NCBI GenBank assembly: GCA_030407315.1
Contig: JALQPE010000083.1
Location: forward strand, 248,001 to 312,000
Direction of reading: 5' to 3'
Length of the DNA: 64,000 nucleotides
Origin: Asparagopsis taxiformis
Lineage: Eukaryota; Rhodophyta; Florideophyceae; Bonnemaisoniales; Bonnemaisoniaceae
The notes under the pieces were generated by a model. It did no database searches. It was not told the DNA's origin and was given only the letters and a program-made list of their open reading frames with translations. Shown piece by piece: positions 1 to 10,274 of the stretch. Within the stretch, counting starts at the first letter, position 1. Each line of letters starts with the position of its first letter. The position numbers were made by a program, and so were the translations under genes.

Positions 1-1
1 T

Positions 2-1498
2 GGTGCAGACGATCTGGATGATGATTTTGATATTTCCAGCGATGACAGCGAGTCAGAGCATTCTGACGGTGCAGATGAGAAGGATGACGATTCATCCGAC
101 TCTGGCACCGAATCTACTGAGGCGAAACCTACCAAGAAGGGTGCGGACAAGAAAAAGGCTCGGTTGATTGATTCGAACAAGTTGGTTGTCTCCAATGTCA
201 CAACAGCTGATGAAGACATTCCATATGTGTTTTCGAAATGTCCATCCGATCCGTATCAATTGCAAAGTCTTTTTGAAGGAACCAGTTTATCTCAACGGAG
301 TCTAATTGTTGAACGGTTGCGGAAATGTTTCGCTGTAACCCTGAATCCGGCCTCCAACGTTGCAAAGCTGGAAAAGTTAATCCAATCTATGCTTACAAGA
401 CTTGAAAATCTCGCAAATGTGGATCACACACACATTCCGAAAGCTGTACAAGAAATAGATATGCTCCTCGTCCATATTCATGCGTTCGGTTCCAAGTTTG
501 AACAGCTTATATGTGGCTGGGCTCAAGACAAACTGCGTGATGCCTTCACTGCCCTTGGTCCTCGAAACGGAGAAGGGCTGAGCACATCGTGGAATGCAAG
601 TACAATTCTAGTCCTACGAGCGATTGGGAGACTGTTTCCTGCTTCCGATATGCGACATCCGATCTGTACTCCTCTCATGCTATTGCTGTCAGAAGCACTT
701 TCAGTTTATCGAATGAAGTTGCTTAAGGATGTTGCTCTCTCTCTGTTTGCTGCGCATATTCTTCTGGAAGGGATGGCCGAGAGTGCTCGGTACTCGGGAG
801 AACTTATAGCATTGTTATGTGCAGTGGTGCAGGGTATCTGTGGCAGGGGAATTTTGCGAACCATGTTTGGACAAGAAGTGTACAAAGCGATTGCATGTTC
901 TGGTGATCCACCGAAATTGAAGCTCTCAGACGTGGCAAATCCGCAAGTTTCAACAGACTTGAAATCAAAGATTGCGTTGGCAACCGACGATATTATCAAG
1001 ACTAGTAGTTTCAATGGTCGAGTACAGAATATGGACATTGCGTTTGGATCGTTGAGGAATCTAACTATTCCCGTTGAGCAACTACAAAAGACTATATCAA
1101 GCATTTTTACCGATGCAAACGAAACGAAGCGTTTTTTGATGCTTTATACGAAGAGTTCGAATGTCGTGATTTCCAAGGCGTTGAATCCTAGATTCACCGC
1201 TGAAAATGGAGTTTATCGGAAGCGACCAAAGACATCATATCAAGAGAAGGTCAGTGGTGATGTGTCGCAATCGGCGAAGAGAATACGTAAGGCAGTTCGA
1301 AAGGAGGAACGTGGGTTCGCACGAGACGTTCGAAATGAGGCTAAACTTGCTGCGGAGAATAGTTGGCGTTTAGATCAAACCCGGAACGAGGAAAGAGATA
1401 AGAAGACGCGTGAAACAATGAACTTTCTGGAGCAGCAGCAAAGGACCTGGAGAGAGGCGGAGAAGAAACAGAAGAAGCTTACTGGTAAGAAATGGTGA
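2..1498 (+). CDS. NOP14: NOP14-like nucleolar protein, 3' part
   Basis: The reading frame is open from the window edge, so the 5' end lies outside; 498 codons are visible. NOP14 is a U3-associated factor of the small-subunit processome, needed for 18S rRNA maturation and 40S assembly in the nucleolus. The visible part begins with a very acidic Asp/Glu/Ser stretch (about residues 1-45). It then has the typical conserved segment with DIPYVF and the helical body. It ends in a basic, highly charged tail (KRIRKAVRKEERGF, then many KK/RE pairs), which matches the C-terminus of the family. No intron is needed. Family assignment is by recognised sequence pattern. It is followed 200 bp downstream by a SETD9-like gene on the same strand. 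Confidence 0.88.
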   Translation, partial: GADDLDDDFDISSDDSESEHSDGADEKDDDSSDSGTESTEAKPTKKGADKKKARLIDSNKLVVSNVTTADEDIPYVFSKCPSDPYQLQSLFEGTSLSQRSLIVERLRKCFAVTLNPASNVAKLEKLIQSMLTRLENLANVDHTHIPKAVQEIDMLLVHIHAFGSKFEQLICGWAQDKLRDAFTALGPRNGEGLSTSWNASTILVLRAIGRLFPASDMRHPICTPLMLLLSEALSVYRMKLLKDVALSLFAAHILLEGMAESARYSGELIALLCAVVQGICGRGILRTMFGQEVYKAIACSGDPPKLKLSDVANPQVSTDLKSKIALATDDIIKTSSFNGRVQNMDIAFGSLRNLTIPVEQLQKTISSIFTDANETKRFLMLYTKSSNVVISKALNPRFTAENGVYRKRPKTSYQEKVSGDVSQSAKRIRKAVRKEERGFARDVRNEAKLAAENSWRLDQTRNEERDKKTRETMNFLEQQQRTWREAEKKQKKLTGKKW

Positions 1499-1700
1499 AG
1501 TACTGTGCAAAACTACCTGCTCAGTGTTGAAAGTCGATTTTTTATTTATTAAAGCTTTTAGGTTGTTCATTTCCCATGCGATCATTTCCGTCAGCGTCGA
1601 GATGGATCAATTCCAGCCCGATAATACCGCTGTGTGTAGGACACAATCACGCCGGCAACAGGAAATGTCAGTAGACTGATGTCGTAAAATCAGCCATCCA

Positions 1701-2774
1701 ATGAGATTATTCGATCTCCTTCAGCGCGTCGGGCGCGCTGTAGCAGGGGAACGACCTCCAGTAGGCCGGGATCTACAACTCCGGATCGATACTGCTTTTT
1801 TGTACAAACTCTGTCATCAAAAGAATGTTATCCGTGGACCAGTGGATCCTCCATGTCTCCAACAGTCCGAAATCGCCTCAATTATTGGTGCCGATTCGCT
1901 CCCATCCTTCGAGTACCAGGCGCGTATAGTGCGCAACCATCTCCAACTATCAGCAGTCAAAAGCCTCGATATTCTCGCCCAAGCCCTCCAAACTGCATAT
2001 CGCACTGACGCTACTGCCGAGAACAATGCGCAAGATATTGTCAGACGAAAAATCGGCTTTTATGTCGACATGGCGCCTTCCAAAGCCCCAGCAGCTGGTC
2101 GTGGAGTTTTTGTGAAAGGCCGAGCGCCGGCTGGCAGTTTAGTGACTCTCTATCCTGGCGTCAGTTACCTCCCGAGCCAATTGAGATATCTCCCCGGATT
2201 TCCCAATTTGAACGCCGTGAATGACTATTTCATCAGTCGGTATGATGGCGTCATGATAGATGGATCTGCACAAATTGAAATGGACATCAGCGAGTTTGCC
2301 TCCGTGGATTGTGAAAAGGAAGCGGATGACACACCAGAGGAAGGGGGTGACGAGTCTGGATTCATACATCCTTTTGCGCTTGGACATATTGTGAACCATC
2401 CTCCACCAGAATCTGGTCCAAACGTTTTGCAGTTTATGTTGGACTTGGACCTAAGATCTGTGTCTCGAAGGGCGTTGAATCTAGTTCCAAATGAGAATTT
2501 TGAACATTCGGAACAAAACAGATTCGTTGGTAGGACTCTGGAATCGATAGAGAATACTGCGTTCCGACAACGTGTGCCATCGACCGAGTCGTTTTCGTCG
2601 TCTGTGAAAACATGTAGAACAATGGCAATTATTGCAACAAGAGACATTGAGGATGAGGAGGTATACATGAATTATCGATTCAACCCGCATCTTGAAAATC
2701 TTCCAGACTGGTATCATGACTGTGATCCAGAAGCCAGTGAACGTCGATGGAAGCCTAAGGGGGTCTTCGGGTGA
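1701..2774 (+). CDS. SET domain protein, SETD9-like
   Basis: 357 aa starting at an ATG. A SET-type fold of the SETD9 family is visible: GRGVFV followed by a LYPG turn (about residues 135-152), a divergent middle, then GHIVNHPPP (the NH-type AdoMet contact, about 228) and, near the end, TRDIEDEEVYMNYRFNP, which holds the closing Tyr. Family members are predicted lysine methyltransferases, but the substrate of SETD9 is not established. The acidic insert around 205-220 is local. The N-terminal 110 residues are helical and match the non-SET part of this family. No targeting peptide is evident. The call is by motif order; activity is inferred only. Confidence 0.75.
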   Translation: MRLFDLLQRVGRAVAGERPPVGRDLQLRIDTAFLYKLCHQKNVIRGPVDPPCLQQSEIASIIGADSLPSFEYQARIVRNHLQLSAVKSLDILAQALQTAYRTDATAENNAQDIVRRKIGFYVDMAPSKAPAAGRGVFVKGRAPAGSLVTLYPGVSYLPSQLRYLPGFPNLNAVNDYFISRYDGVMIDGSAQIEMDISEFASVDCEKEADDTPEEGGDESGFIHPFALGHIVNHPPPESGPNVLQFMLDLDLRSVSRRALNLVPNENFEHSEQNRFVGRTLESIENTAFRQRVPSTESFSSSVKTCRTMAIIATRDIEDEEVYMNYRFNPHLENLPDWYHDCDPEASERRWKPKGVFG

Positions 2775-3060
2775 GTAATCGATGAGTGATTAAAGCCAAG
2801 TAAAGTCTCAGTACATTGGACCGTGATGTTAGTGCGTGTTGTTTTTACAATAGACATAAGAACAGATATGTCGCAGCGATTCTGACATGTGTCAACAGTT
2901 GTACAACTCTACAGTCACTCATCATCTACTGTTCCGTTCAAATGATGATGGTAAACGACAGTCTACTACGATACAATTGGACATCTGGTATGTCTCACAT
3001 GAACTGCCCACGTCCCCGACATTCAAAAGATCAGCGTAGACAAATGCTCCAACCTCACAA

Positions 3061-6000
3061 TCACACATCCCGTCTTTGTGTGAATGCTGGCGATGTGAAA
3101 GCTGGAGGAGCCGCACTATCACCAAATGCAGGAGCATTTGCCAAACTGGCAAACCCTGAATTCGATGAAGCTTGCCCAAAAATGTTTCCTGAGGAAGAAG
3201 CAAGGGCGGCAAACCCAGAACCCCCCGTCGAAGACCCACCAAATGATGTGTTAGTCACACCAAACTGCGCATTTGAGACTGCAGCACTGGGTACACCAAA
3301 TCCACTAGGACTTCCAAACGTACTCATTGGGGCCGCTTGTCCCTGGCCCTGGTTCATACCACTAGAGCCAAACGTTGATACTCCAAATGTCGGTGTTGGT
3401 GCAGCTGCTCCGAACACTGGAGCTGCAGGAGCTCCCAGCTGCGAAGATATCCCAAACGCAGGTGCTGAACCAAAACTCTGACCCGAACTAGAAAACGAGG
3501 CATTGCCAAAACCGGAAGCAAATGATGCCGGTCCAGATGCTGCAGCACCAAATCCTGTAGCTGGTGCGGCGTCCATCGACCCCGTACCAAATGGTTGGGA
3601 TAAACTCGCGGAAGAACTGAACGGATTAGAGTTCTGGTTTCCAAACATCGATGAGCCATCTTTTGGTGGTTCAGCAGCTCCTTGGGTTCCAAATATACTT
3701 GCAGTATTGCTGCTCGACGGAGAGGCCGCTCCGAATAAACTTTGTTGGGAAACCCCAGATTGAAAGGCTCCAAAGCCCATAATTGGTTTCGTATTGGCTT
3801 CCTTGTCAGAATCTTCCGAGCTACTGCCATCTGTGGAAATCGCCTTCTCCATACGAGCAGCTCCAAATGCATTTTCTGTCTGGGCAGATCCAAAGAGAGA
3901 ATTTGATGACTGTGGTGCCCCGAATCCAGGATTCGACCCAAACAAAGACGTGGAGCCTTGATTAGTTTGAGCGAGCACAGGGGCTGCTGCAGCACCAGAT
4001 GAAAGCGCTCCTGACGCCTCCATAGTTGAAGGACTGCTAAATATACTAGGGGTTTGAGTGGCTAGTGAAGGTTTTGATGCATCTGCAGAACTCTGTGTCA
4101 TGCTTGAAGTGCTAGGCACATTGACTTCTGCTGTAGATCCAAAGCCTTTGAAGTCGAACGAAGCTGATGAACCAAACCCAAACGATGTTGGCGCTTTGTT
4201 TTTCACATCAAAGCCATCATCAGGGGGAAGTGCAGCAAAGTTATTTCCAGAAGCCGGTTCATCCTTGGCTGCATTATTGTCTCGTGCAGTCTCCCCACTT
4301 GAATGCTCTTTAGAGCTCTTTCCAAACGGAGTTTCTTCAGATGGGGGTAAGCTCGCAAACAGACCCGGCTCCGAAAGAGGCTTCGGATCTACACGCTTGT
4401 CCCTGTCAGAGCTATCAGTTGGCGGCAATGATGCAAATTCTGCCGAGCTTTTGCTTGACGTTTTAGTTTTCCCATCGAGACTCGATGCACTCAATGAAAA
4501 CGTTGGTGCAGATGACTTTGTAGTTGATCCTTTTCCGAACAGTGACGGAGTGGTGCCGGGCGTATCTGGTGGTAATGAAGCAAAAGCGGGGGTATCGTCA
4601 GGTGGTAATGAAGCAACTGGAATGTCATCGGGAGGCAGTGAAGCTACAGGAGTGTCATCGGGTGGCAATAGAGCAACTGGGGGAGTGTTGTTCGGGGATA
4701 AGGCTGCAAATGTAGGTGTAGTATCGGGTGGTAGAGAGGCAAAAGGTTGTGTTTCGTCTGGTGGCAAGGACGCAAAAGTAGAAGTGTCTTTGGCTGGGGA
4801 TGATGACAAATTCCTTCCAGCAGGGGTCGTAGCGTTTGAGCTGTATCGGCCACCGGCCACTGGTTTTGCTTTCGAGGTTAGTGAAGAAAATACTGTAGTT
4901 CGTTCTTGTGGTGTAGAATCATCAGGCTTACCCATATCAGGTACGCTTGTTTGTTTTGCAGTTGCAAACGTTGGTTGGGCGTCAAACGGTGATCTGGTTT
5001 TCTTGGAATCTGTTAAACCTGAGTATTCTCGTCCTCTGCGGTTGTTGCCTAGACCATCAGAATCATCAGGAATTGATGCAGTTTCTCGCTCTCTGCGAAT
5101 GCCAGATTGAGACAACTCCTGAGACAGAAAGCTCATGTTGAAAGACGCCTGTTTCACCCCACCAGAACTAGCCTTCGGTAGGGGTGGAGCAGCAACTTCA
5201 GATTGATCATTTGAAGTCTTCTTAACAGAGAGTTGTTGAGGAACGCCGTATGTGTCTGATGATCCCGCATTTCTTCGTGTTTTGACATCCGCGAGAGAAA
5301 ACTCGTTGATACCTACCAACGCACTAGGAGCAGCTTGTGTATCCGGCCTCTGAGGCTTCGAAATGGTGGAATGTCCCATTGATGATTCCAAGTTCAACCG
5401 GTTTCCGGAGTGGCTCGCAAAGGAACCTCTCTGGGTTGTAGAATACCTGGCGCTTGTGTGCCTGCTAACACAGATTTCAGCGCGACCATTTCGCATTGCT
5501 ACTCGACGTAATACTTCCTTAATGTCATTTGGTAACCCTTGAGTCGCATCACCATCATGTCTCGCTGGTGATGGTGAAACATTGTGAGTTATTTTGGGTG
5601 ATCTCGAACTTCCAGGGGGACACAGACGATCTGAGTCCTGGGCGTCTTCATTCCTCCGTCTATCAGACAGAGAGAGCTTCTCCAATCGTGCAAGTGAAAG
5701 CCCCAGATCCGAACGTCTTCCACCCTTGTCCTGCTGTTCGACGCGGTCATTGAGTGCTGCAAGCAAGCCTTGAACCTTTCGTATTCGAATTCCTTGGAGA
5801 CTAAGAGAAGAATACACTTGTTGAATGAGTTCCATTGAATTATTCCATCGAGAACCATTGCTTCTATCTCGTAAGGCGTTTTCGCTGTTCAATTTTTCCT
5901 CAATTGAAGCAATAGCCTTCAACAGATTAGTTTCCTTCTTAGCCAACTGTTCATCCATTTCTCTGGCTTCAGTGGCTAATGTGCGAGAGAAACCCTCTTC

Positions 6001-8244
6001 CTCTCGAACACTTAGCTCAAGCGACAAAGTCTCATATTCTCGCGACAATGCAAGAATAGTTTTCAAGGTTTGCGATACCACATTTCTCAAACCAGATTCA
6101 CTTTGAAACTTTCGTGTTACAACATCCAAAAGCTGCCTTAGATCTGATCGAATGAAGTCCACTGTGCGCATAATTTCCTTGTCCCTCAGTCGCACCTCTT
6201 TTGTCATGATACGCTCGGCAGATTTGGTTGCGCTCATTTCTTCAGTCATTTCAATCATCATGGATTCAAGCAAATTTGCTGTATGTCCTTCCGCCACTGC
6301 CCCTGTTGCAGAAGTAAGAGATGCCTCAACCTTTGTATTCGATAAGGATGTAATTGAAGTTGCCGATTGCATTTGGACAGACTGAAGGGTGGATGAAACG
6401 ATTCCGGTCGCATGTTGGACTTTTCGTTCTGCAAGTTTGGATTCAAATTCTTGTTCTTTCTTAATGGCTTGAGGAGGAGGGTAGGAAAATTGAGATAGAA
6501 AGGCATCAGTTCCCGTAAAAGAGTGTTCTTTCGGGGACGTAGATGGCAGGGATGTACCCAAGTTTGCATCCAATGGCGCATCAGTGCCAGACACTAAAGG
6601 TAGGACGGTTTGGGACTCCTGTACCATTGGAAGCGTGGGGGATGCTCGATGCCCCGATAAAAGCTGGTTCCCTGAACCGTTGGGATGCGAAGGCGTAGGC
6701 TGAGCAGTTGCTGGAATTAAATTCCTCGCAGAGGTATTTCTTCCCGGGTCAGATGTCGAGTTTGAAACTGTTGTGATTGGCGGTTCGGCAAAGTGTGTAC
6801 GGTTGGACTGTGCAGATGTAGTCGGTAAAGGCGGTTTTCCGAACGGATTGAGAGTCAGAGGTTGCAATTGGCGTGGTGGTTTCGCTTCAGTTGTCTTAAC
6901 TAAAACCTTTCCGTCACCGAATAAACTGGAACCATTACCAGAAAATGAAAACTTATCAGCCCCAAGACCAGCAGTCACAGGAGATCCTTTCCTCTCGACT
7001 GGTGCAGGAGGAAGAGGTACTGGATCCTGCACAGATTCGCAGAACACGTCTGGCCTATCATCCACCAACAAAAAGGGAAGCAGATAGCCATGCGATGTGA
7101 GTACCATCAATTTGGGCATCGGCTTGCGCTTGGAATCTGCAGCGTCCAGCGCGTCAACTGGGCGAGTATCCGAGTAGTCGATAGCCACACCGAGCGGTTT
7201 CGTATCTTGATCATCATCATCTGTTGGAAGCACAGCTGCCTTGCCCTCTCCACATTTCCAGTTCTCCCATTCACCATCTTCAGTGCGATGAATTATTTCA
7301 ATGTCGGTAGAGAACGAAGATGACACAACTGCAATAGACCACGAATCAATCATATGTACTGTCATAACTGGTGTGGAAGTTGTCTCATCATCATCCAATT
7401 CTGGTGATGAAAAGCATAGTTCCCCCAAAGCAGAATGGCCTTTAACGGAGATATTGCCAGTACCCGATAATTTCCAGATTACATGACGGATGTCCTCGTT
7501 GCATATGTAGCTCACAAAGAGCTCATGTTTACTTATGAATGAGATGTAGAACGGACGCCATCCCGATTCAACTTCCACCACAGTTCCAAGCAGCGAGCCA
7601 TCTGGAGAGTGCAGAACTACAGACCCACGTTCTGTACCAATGGCAACAATATCTTGTTCAGATGAAATTGCAAGACATGATGGTTGTGATGAAACGGTCA
7701 GTTTTGTTATCGTCGAGTACGATAGATCATGCTTCAGGGAAGTCAGTTCAACAAGACTGCCAGGTAAGATGGCTGCAAGAAGCGCAGTCTGTTGAGTGGT
7801 TGTGGCTTGTTGCGGGGGCTGGGCAATGGTTAATGGTGATTGAGAGAACGGTGGTGAATCATGAAGCAGAAGGCGGCCGGAGACCAATGCAGAGACATTG
7901 GCCACAAGAGCCACATCGCCCTGTTGGGTATTGACATGGATCACTAATGTAGTGTCACGATGGACTAGAGCTACAGAGCGGACTGCGCGCACGCTTTGGC
8001 CGGGGCCGAGTGTGAGGGTAACGGTGTGAAGAGGGGTTGCTTGCTTTGCGCGTAAAGCAGACAGAGAATGAACCAGGACGGTGTCAGCTGCTGCGACAAA
8101 GAGATAGCCGTATCGAGAGGTAGCGGCGATGAGATTTGAATGCACGGATGGTCTGGTCAGAGGTGTACCGACATTGTGCATGTCCTGCTGTACACATCGG
8201 AAATAGTCTACGGCAGGCTCCTGTGGTTCGCCGAGATCGTCCAT
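3061..8244 (-). CDS. FG-repeat nucleoporin, Nup214/Nup159 type
   Basis: 1727 aa, one uninterrupted frame. The first ~400 residues look like a seven-bladed beta-propeller (repeated hydrophobic strands, e.g. GYLFVAAADTVLVHSL). A Ser/Pro linker follows, then a coiled-coil block around residues 590-880 (many KE/LA/EEM heptads). The C-terminal ~700 residues are rich in FG, SLFG and FGxFG repeats. This order (propeller, linker, coiled coil, FG tail) is that of Nup214 (animals) and Nup159 (yeast), the cytoplasmic-side nucleoporin that binds the Dbp5 helicase during mRNA export. Between about 1150 and 1230 there is an unusual run of ASLPPDDTP-type repeats. The gene is divergently paired with PSMD13, starts 466 bp apart. 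Confidence 0.85.
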   Translation of the reverse strand: MDDLGEPQEPAVDYFRCVQQDMHNVGTPLTRPSVHSNLIAATSRYGYLFVAAADTVLVHSLSALRAKQATPLHTVTLTLGPGQSVRAVRSVALVHRDTTLVIHVNTQQGDVALVANVSALVSGRLLLHDSPPFSQSPLTIAQPPQQATTTQQTALLAAILPGSLVELTSLKHDLSYSTITKLTVSSQPSCLAISSEQDIVAIGTERGSVVLHSPDGSLLGTVVEVESGWRPFYISFISKHELFVSYICNEDIRHVIWKLSGTGNISVKGHSALGELCFSSPELDDDETTSTPVMTVHMIDSWSIAVVSSSFSTDIEIIHRTEDGEWENWKCGEGKAAVLPTDDDDQDTKPLGVAIDYSDTRPVDALDAADSKRKPMPKLMVLTSHGYLLPFLLVDDRPDVFCESVQDPVPLPPAPVERKGSPVTAGLGADKFSFSGNGSSLFGDGKVLVKTTEAKPPRQLQPLTLNPFGKPPLPTTSAQSNRTHFAEPPITTVSNSTSDPGRNTSARNLIPATAQPTPSHPNGSGNQLLSGHRASPTLPMVQESQTVLPLVSGTDAPLDANLGTSLPSTSPKEHSFTGTDAFLSQFSYPPPQAIKKEQEFESKLAERKVQHATGIVSSTLQSVQMQSATSITSLSNTKVEASLTSATGAVAEGHTANLLESMMIEMTEEMSATKSAERIMTKEVRLRDKEIMRTVDFIRSDLRQLLDVVTRKFQSESGLRNVVSQTLKTILALSREYETLSLELSVREEEGFSRTLATEAREMDEQLAKKETNLLKAIASIEEKLNSENALRDRSNGSRWNNSMELIQQVYSSLSLQGIRIRKVQGLLAALNDRVEQQDKGGRRSDLGLSLARLEKLSLSDRRRNEDAQDSDRLCPPGSSRSPKITHNVSPSPARHDGDATQGLPNDIKEVLRRVAMRNGRAEICVSRHTSARYSTTQRGSFASHSGNRLNLESSMGHSTISKPQRPDTQAAPSALVGINEFSLADVKTRRNAGSSDTYGVPQQLSVKKTSNDQSEVAAPPLPKASSGGVKQASFNMSFLSQELSQSGIRRERETASIPDDSDGLGNNRRGREYSGLTDSKKTRSPFDAQPTFATAKQTSVPDMGKPDDSTPQERTTVFSSLTSKAKPVAGGRYSSNATTPAGRNLSSSPAKDTSTFASLPPDETQPFASLPPDTTPTFAALSPNNTPPVALLPPDDTPVASLPPDDIPVASLPPDDTPAFASLPPDTPGTTPSLFGKGSTTKSSAPTFSLSASSLDGKTKTSSKSSAEFASLPPTDSSDRDKRVDPKPLSEPGLFASLPPSEETPFGKSSKEHSSGETARDNNAAKDEPASGNNFAALPPDDGFDVKNKAPTSFGFGSSASFDFKGFGSTAEVNVPSTSSMTQSSADASKPSLATQTPSIFSSPSTMEASGALSSGAAAAPVLAQTNQGSTSLFGSNPGFGAPQSSNSLFGSAQTENAFGAARMEKAISTDGSSSEDSDKEANTKPIMGFGAFQSGVSQQSLFGAASPSSSNTASIFGTQGAAEPPKDGSSMFGNQNSNPFSSSASLSQPFGTGSMDAAPATGFGAAASGPASFASGFGNASFSSSGQSFGSAPAFGISSQLGAPAAPVFGAAAPTPTFGVSTFGSSGMNQGQGQAAPMSTFGSPSGFGVPSAAVSNAQFGVTNTSFGGSSTGGSGFAALASSSGNIFGQASSNSGFASLANAPAFGDSAAPPAFTSPAFTQRRDV
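4567..4778 (-). repeat. Tandem ASLPPDDTP repeat inside the nucleoporin gene
   Basis: About seven imperfect coding units of 30-39 bp. Each encodes a variant of (F)ASLPPDDTP, with drift to ALSPNN and ALLPPDD. More distant LPP copies continue on both sides (for example near 4220 and 4420). The repeat lies between the coiled-coil part and the main FG domain and has no FG itself. Confidence 0.85.
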
Positions 8245-8710
8245 GTTAAGCAGAGACTGACTGGGTGAAGATGACGAAATAAAGTTGCGCTATGACTCGA
8301 GAGAATCAGCGAGATGTGAGTCGAGCTAAAAAGGCTCGACACATGAGTGGGTCTTCACCGATTTCGGTTTGATTTTGACGGTTTGGCGGGATCAATGTGC
8401 CTTCAGTTGCTAACCTTGCCAGTACAGTAAAATCTAAGTAGATGCTGCTATTGCTGCTTTCAGATCGCGAAAACCCATCCACTTTCAAATTATTTTTCAA
8501 AAACATCTTCCAATTTTCACCAAACATATTCTGCAACGAAACGTGTCCACGTGCCCATATCCCTCTTCAGATTGTGTTGGAAGCGAATGGTTCCGACACA
8601 GAGCGACAACAACAAATTTGCCGCAACCACTCGCGCGCTTCTTCAACTGCCTTCTGTTTCTTAGCAATCACTCCTTTACTCCGCGATAACAAACAGCTAG
8701 ATCGCACAAA
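8245..8710. promoter_or_regulatory. Shared divergent promoter region, Nup214-like / PSMD13
   Basis: 466 bp between two head-to-head starts. It has a T/A-rich patch near 8485-8500. I see no convincing TATA box, no repeat and no small gene. Confidence 0.4.
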
Positions 8711-9880
8711 ATGGCAAGTCCGACGCCTGCCGAACACATCGCGTCACGCGTGGCGCAATCCAGCGGTGAACTCAAGACGGCGTTTGAATCTATCCAGTCT
8801 TTGCATGAGAAGAAGCTCTGGCATCAATTAACAGAGCAAGTGAAGCTTGCTGTCGCAAATCCCGCGATTCCAAACAAGCAAAAGCTCTACACCGATTTCC
8901 TCCATCACTTCGAGGCCAAATTGAACCCGGTATCGCTTGTGCAGATCTTGATCACCATTGTGCAATCGGAGCTTTCTTCAGCTCCAGCGGATGCGCTGGC
9001 ATTCCTGCAGCCCCTTCTGGTTCCAGTGGACGGAAAACCGACCGTTGTCACAGCGGAAGTGGAGGCGCACGTTCTCTTACTCAGCCATGTCTCAATTCTA
9101 CAAATGAAGGTCGGTGATAACGCCGCGTCGAAGCTTAGCGTGGAGTCAGCGCGAGAAATTGTTGATGACAGTTATGAAATGGATGCCACCGTTCATTCTG
9201 CGTTTTACAGAGCCGCTGCGGAATACCACAAAGTTGTGGGCACTGCGTCTGACTTTTTCCGTAATGCACTGCAGTTTTTGGCATACACGCCGCCGGAATC
9301 GCTCAGCATTGAACTTCAGCATCAATGGGCTTTTGACATTGGAATTGCAGCTCTGGTTGGTGATGACATCTACAATTTTGGTGAAGTGCTCTCGCACTCC
9401 ATTATCAAGTCTCTGGCAGACACGGAGCACCAATGGTTGTTGCAGTTGCTCGAGGCATTCAACGGTGGTAATTTGGAGAAATTTGACGCGATATGTAAAG
9501 AAAGCTCAGTGCAAATGAATGCGCAGCCGGTTCTTGTGGCACATGAGGAGTTTTTGAAGCAGAAAATCACCATTTTGGCACTCATGGAACTAGCATTCTC
9601 TAGATCTCTGGAGCATAGCATCTCATTCAAAGATGTACAAACAGCGTGCCGATTGCCGCCGAAGGAGGTGGAATATTTACTGATGAGGTCAATGAGCTTG
9701 GGGTTGATATCGGGCATCATTGACAATGTTGCAGAATGTCTTTCAATAACAAGGGTGCAACCGCGAGTTCTTGGACGAGAGCCCATTGGTCACATGGCTC
9801 AGAGGCTTGAGAAGTGGTGCGCAAATGTGGATAGCACAGTTAACTTTGTCGACAACAAATCAGTTGGGATCTCGGAGTAG
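8711..9880 (+). CDS. RPN9: 26S proteasome non-ATPase subunit PSMD13/RPN9
   Basis: 389 aa, matching the usual family length (about 375-395). It is a subunit of the proteasome lid, with an N-terminal helical repeat domain and a C-terminal PCI domain with winged helix. Visible family hallmarks are the N-terminal LHEKKLWHQL helix, KQKLYTDFLHHFEAKLNPV, and the PCI part with LALMELAFSRS and the start of the winged helix at RLPPKEVEYLLMRSMSLGL. The late segment GIIDNV..LSITRVQPRVL is the beta-wing. The start is the ATG at 8711 in a CAAAATGG context. There are no introns. Confidence 0.93.
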   Translation: MASPTPAEHIASRVAQSSGELKTAFESIQSLHEKKLWHQLTEQVKLAVANPAIPNKQKLYTDFLHHFEAKLNPVSLVQILITIVQSELSSAPADALAFLQPLLVPVDGKPTVVTAEVEAHVLLLSHVSILQMKVGDNAASKLSVESAREIVDDSYEMDATVHSAFYRAAAEYHKVVGTASDFFRNALQFLAYTPPESLSIELQHQWAFDIGIAALVGDDIYNFGEVLSHSIIKSLADTEHQWLLQLLEAFNGGNLEKFDAICKESSVQMNAQPVLVAHEEFLKQKITILALMELAFSRSLEHSISFKDVQTACRLPPKEVEYLLMRSMSLGLISGIIDNVAECLSITRVQPRVLGREPIGHMAQRLEKWCANVDSTVNFVDNKSVGISE

Positions 9881-10274
9881 ATGTGTCATCAAACTTGTAA
9901 ATTTACAATGATGTATCCAGCACCATACTTGCCGGTCCTCATCTAAAAAAGGTCATTACCTGAGATATGCTCCAAGGCAATATGTTTAAATACTTTCAGT
10001 TACTTTATGTAACGTCACAGCTCGTTTGCAAACCTGATCTCGTTCCCAACGAAGCACCGAGCCGACCACCCAAGAAGAATTGGCTCAGGTCGGATTTCTT
10101 CTCCAACACATTCATTCTAGAGTATTAGACCAGAGATTGACAGGTATGTCATTTGGTGCATTCCTCGTTCTCCCCTAATAAGTTTACAAAGATAGTAGAA
10201 CTAGAAATCTCGACACTTTGAGAAGAAATAAAAATACACGGACTAGACATCGAACGCCCAACAAAGCGAGATCG
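9881..10274. other. Convergent 3' intergenic region
   Basis: 394 bp between the stops of PSMD13 and TIM23. It must hold both 3' UTRs and poly(A) sites. No other gene or repeat is visible. Confidence 0.4.

Noticed and set aside
4058..5110. Long plus-strand frame (350 codons) opposite the nucleoporin gene
   Set aside because: It is the mirror of the repeat-rich minus-strand coding sequence; composition (Gly/Ser/Val runs) follows from the ASLPPD/FG repeats and no family is matched.
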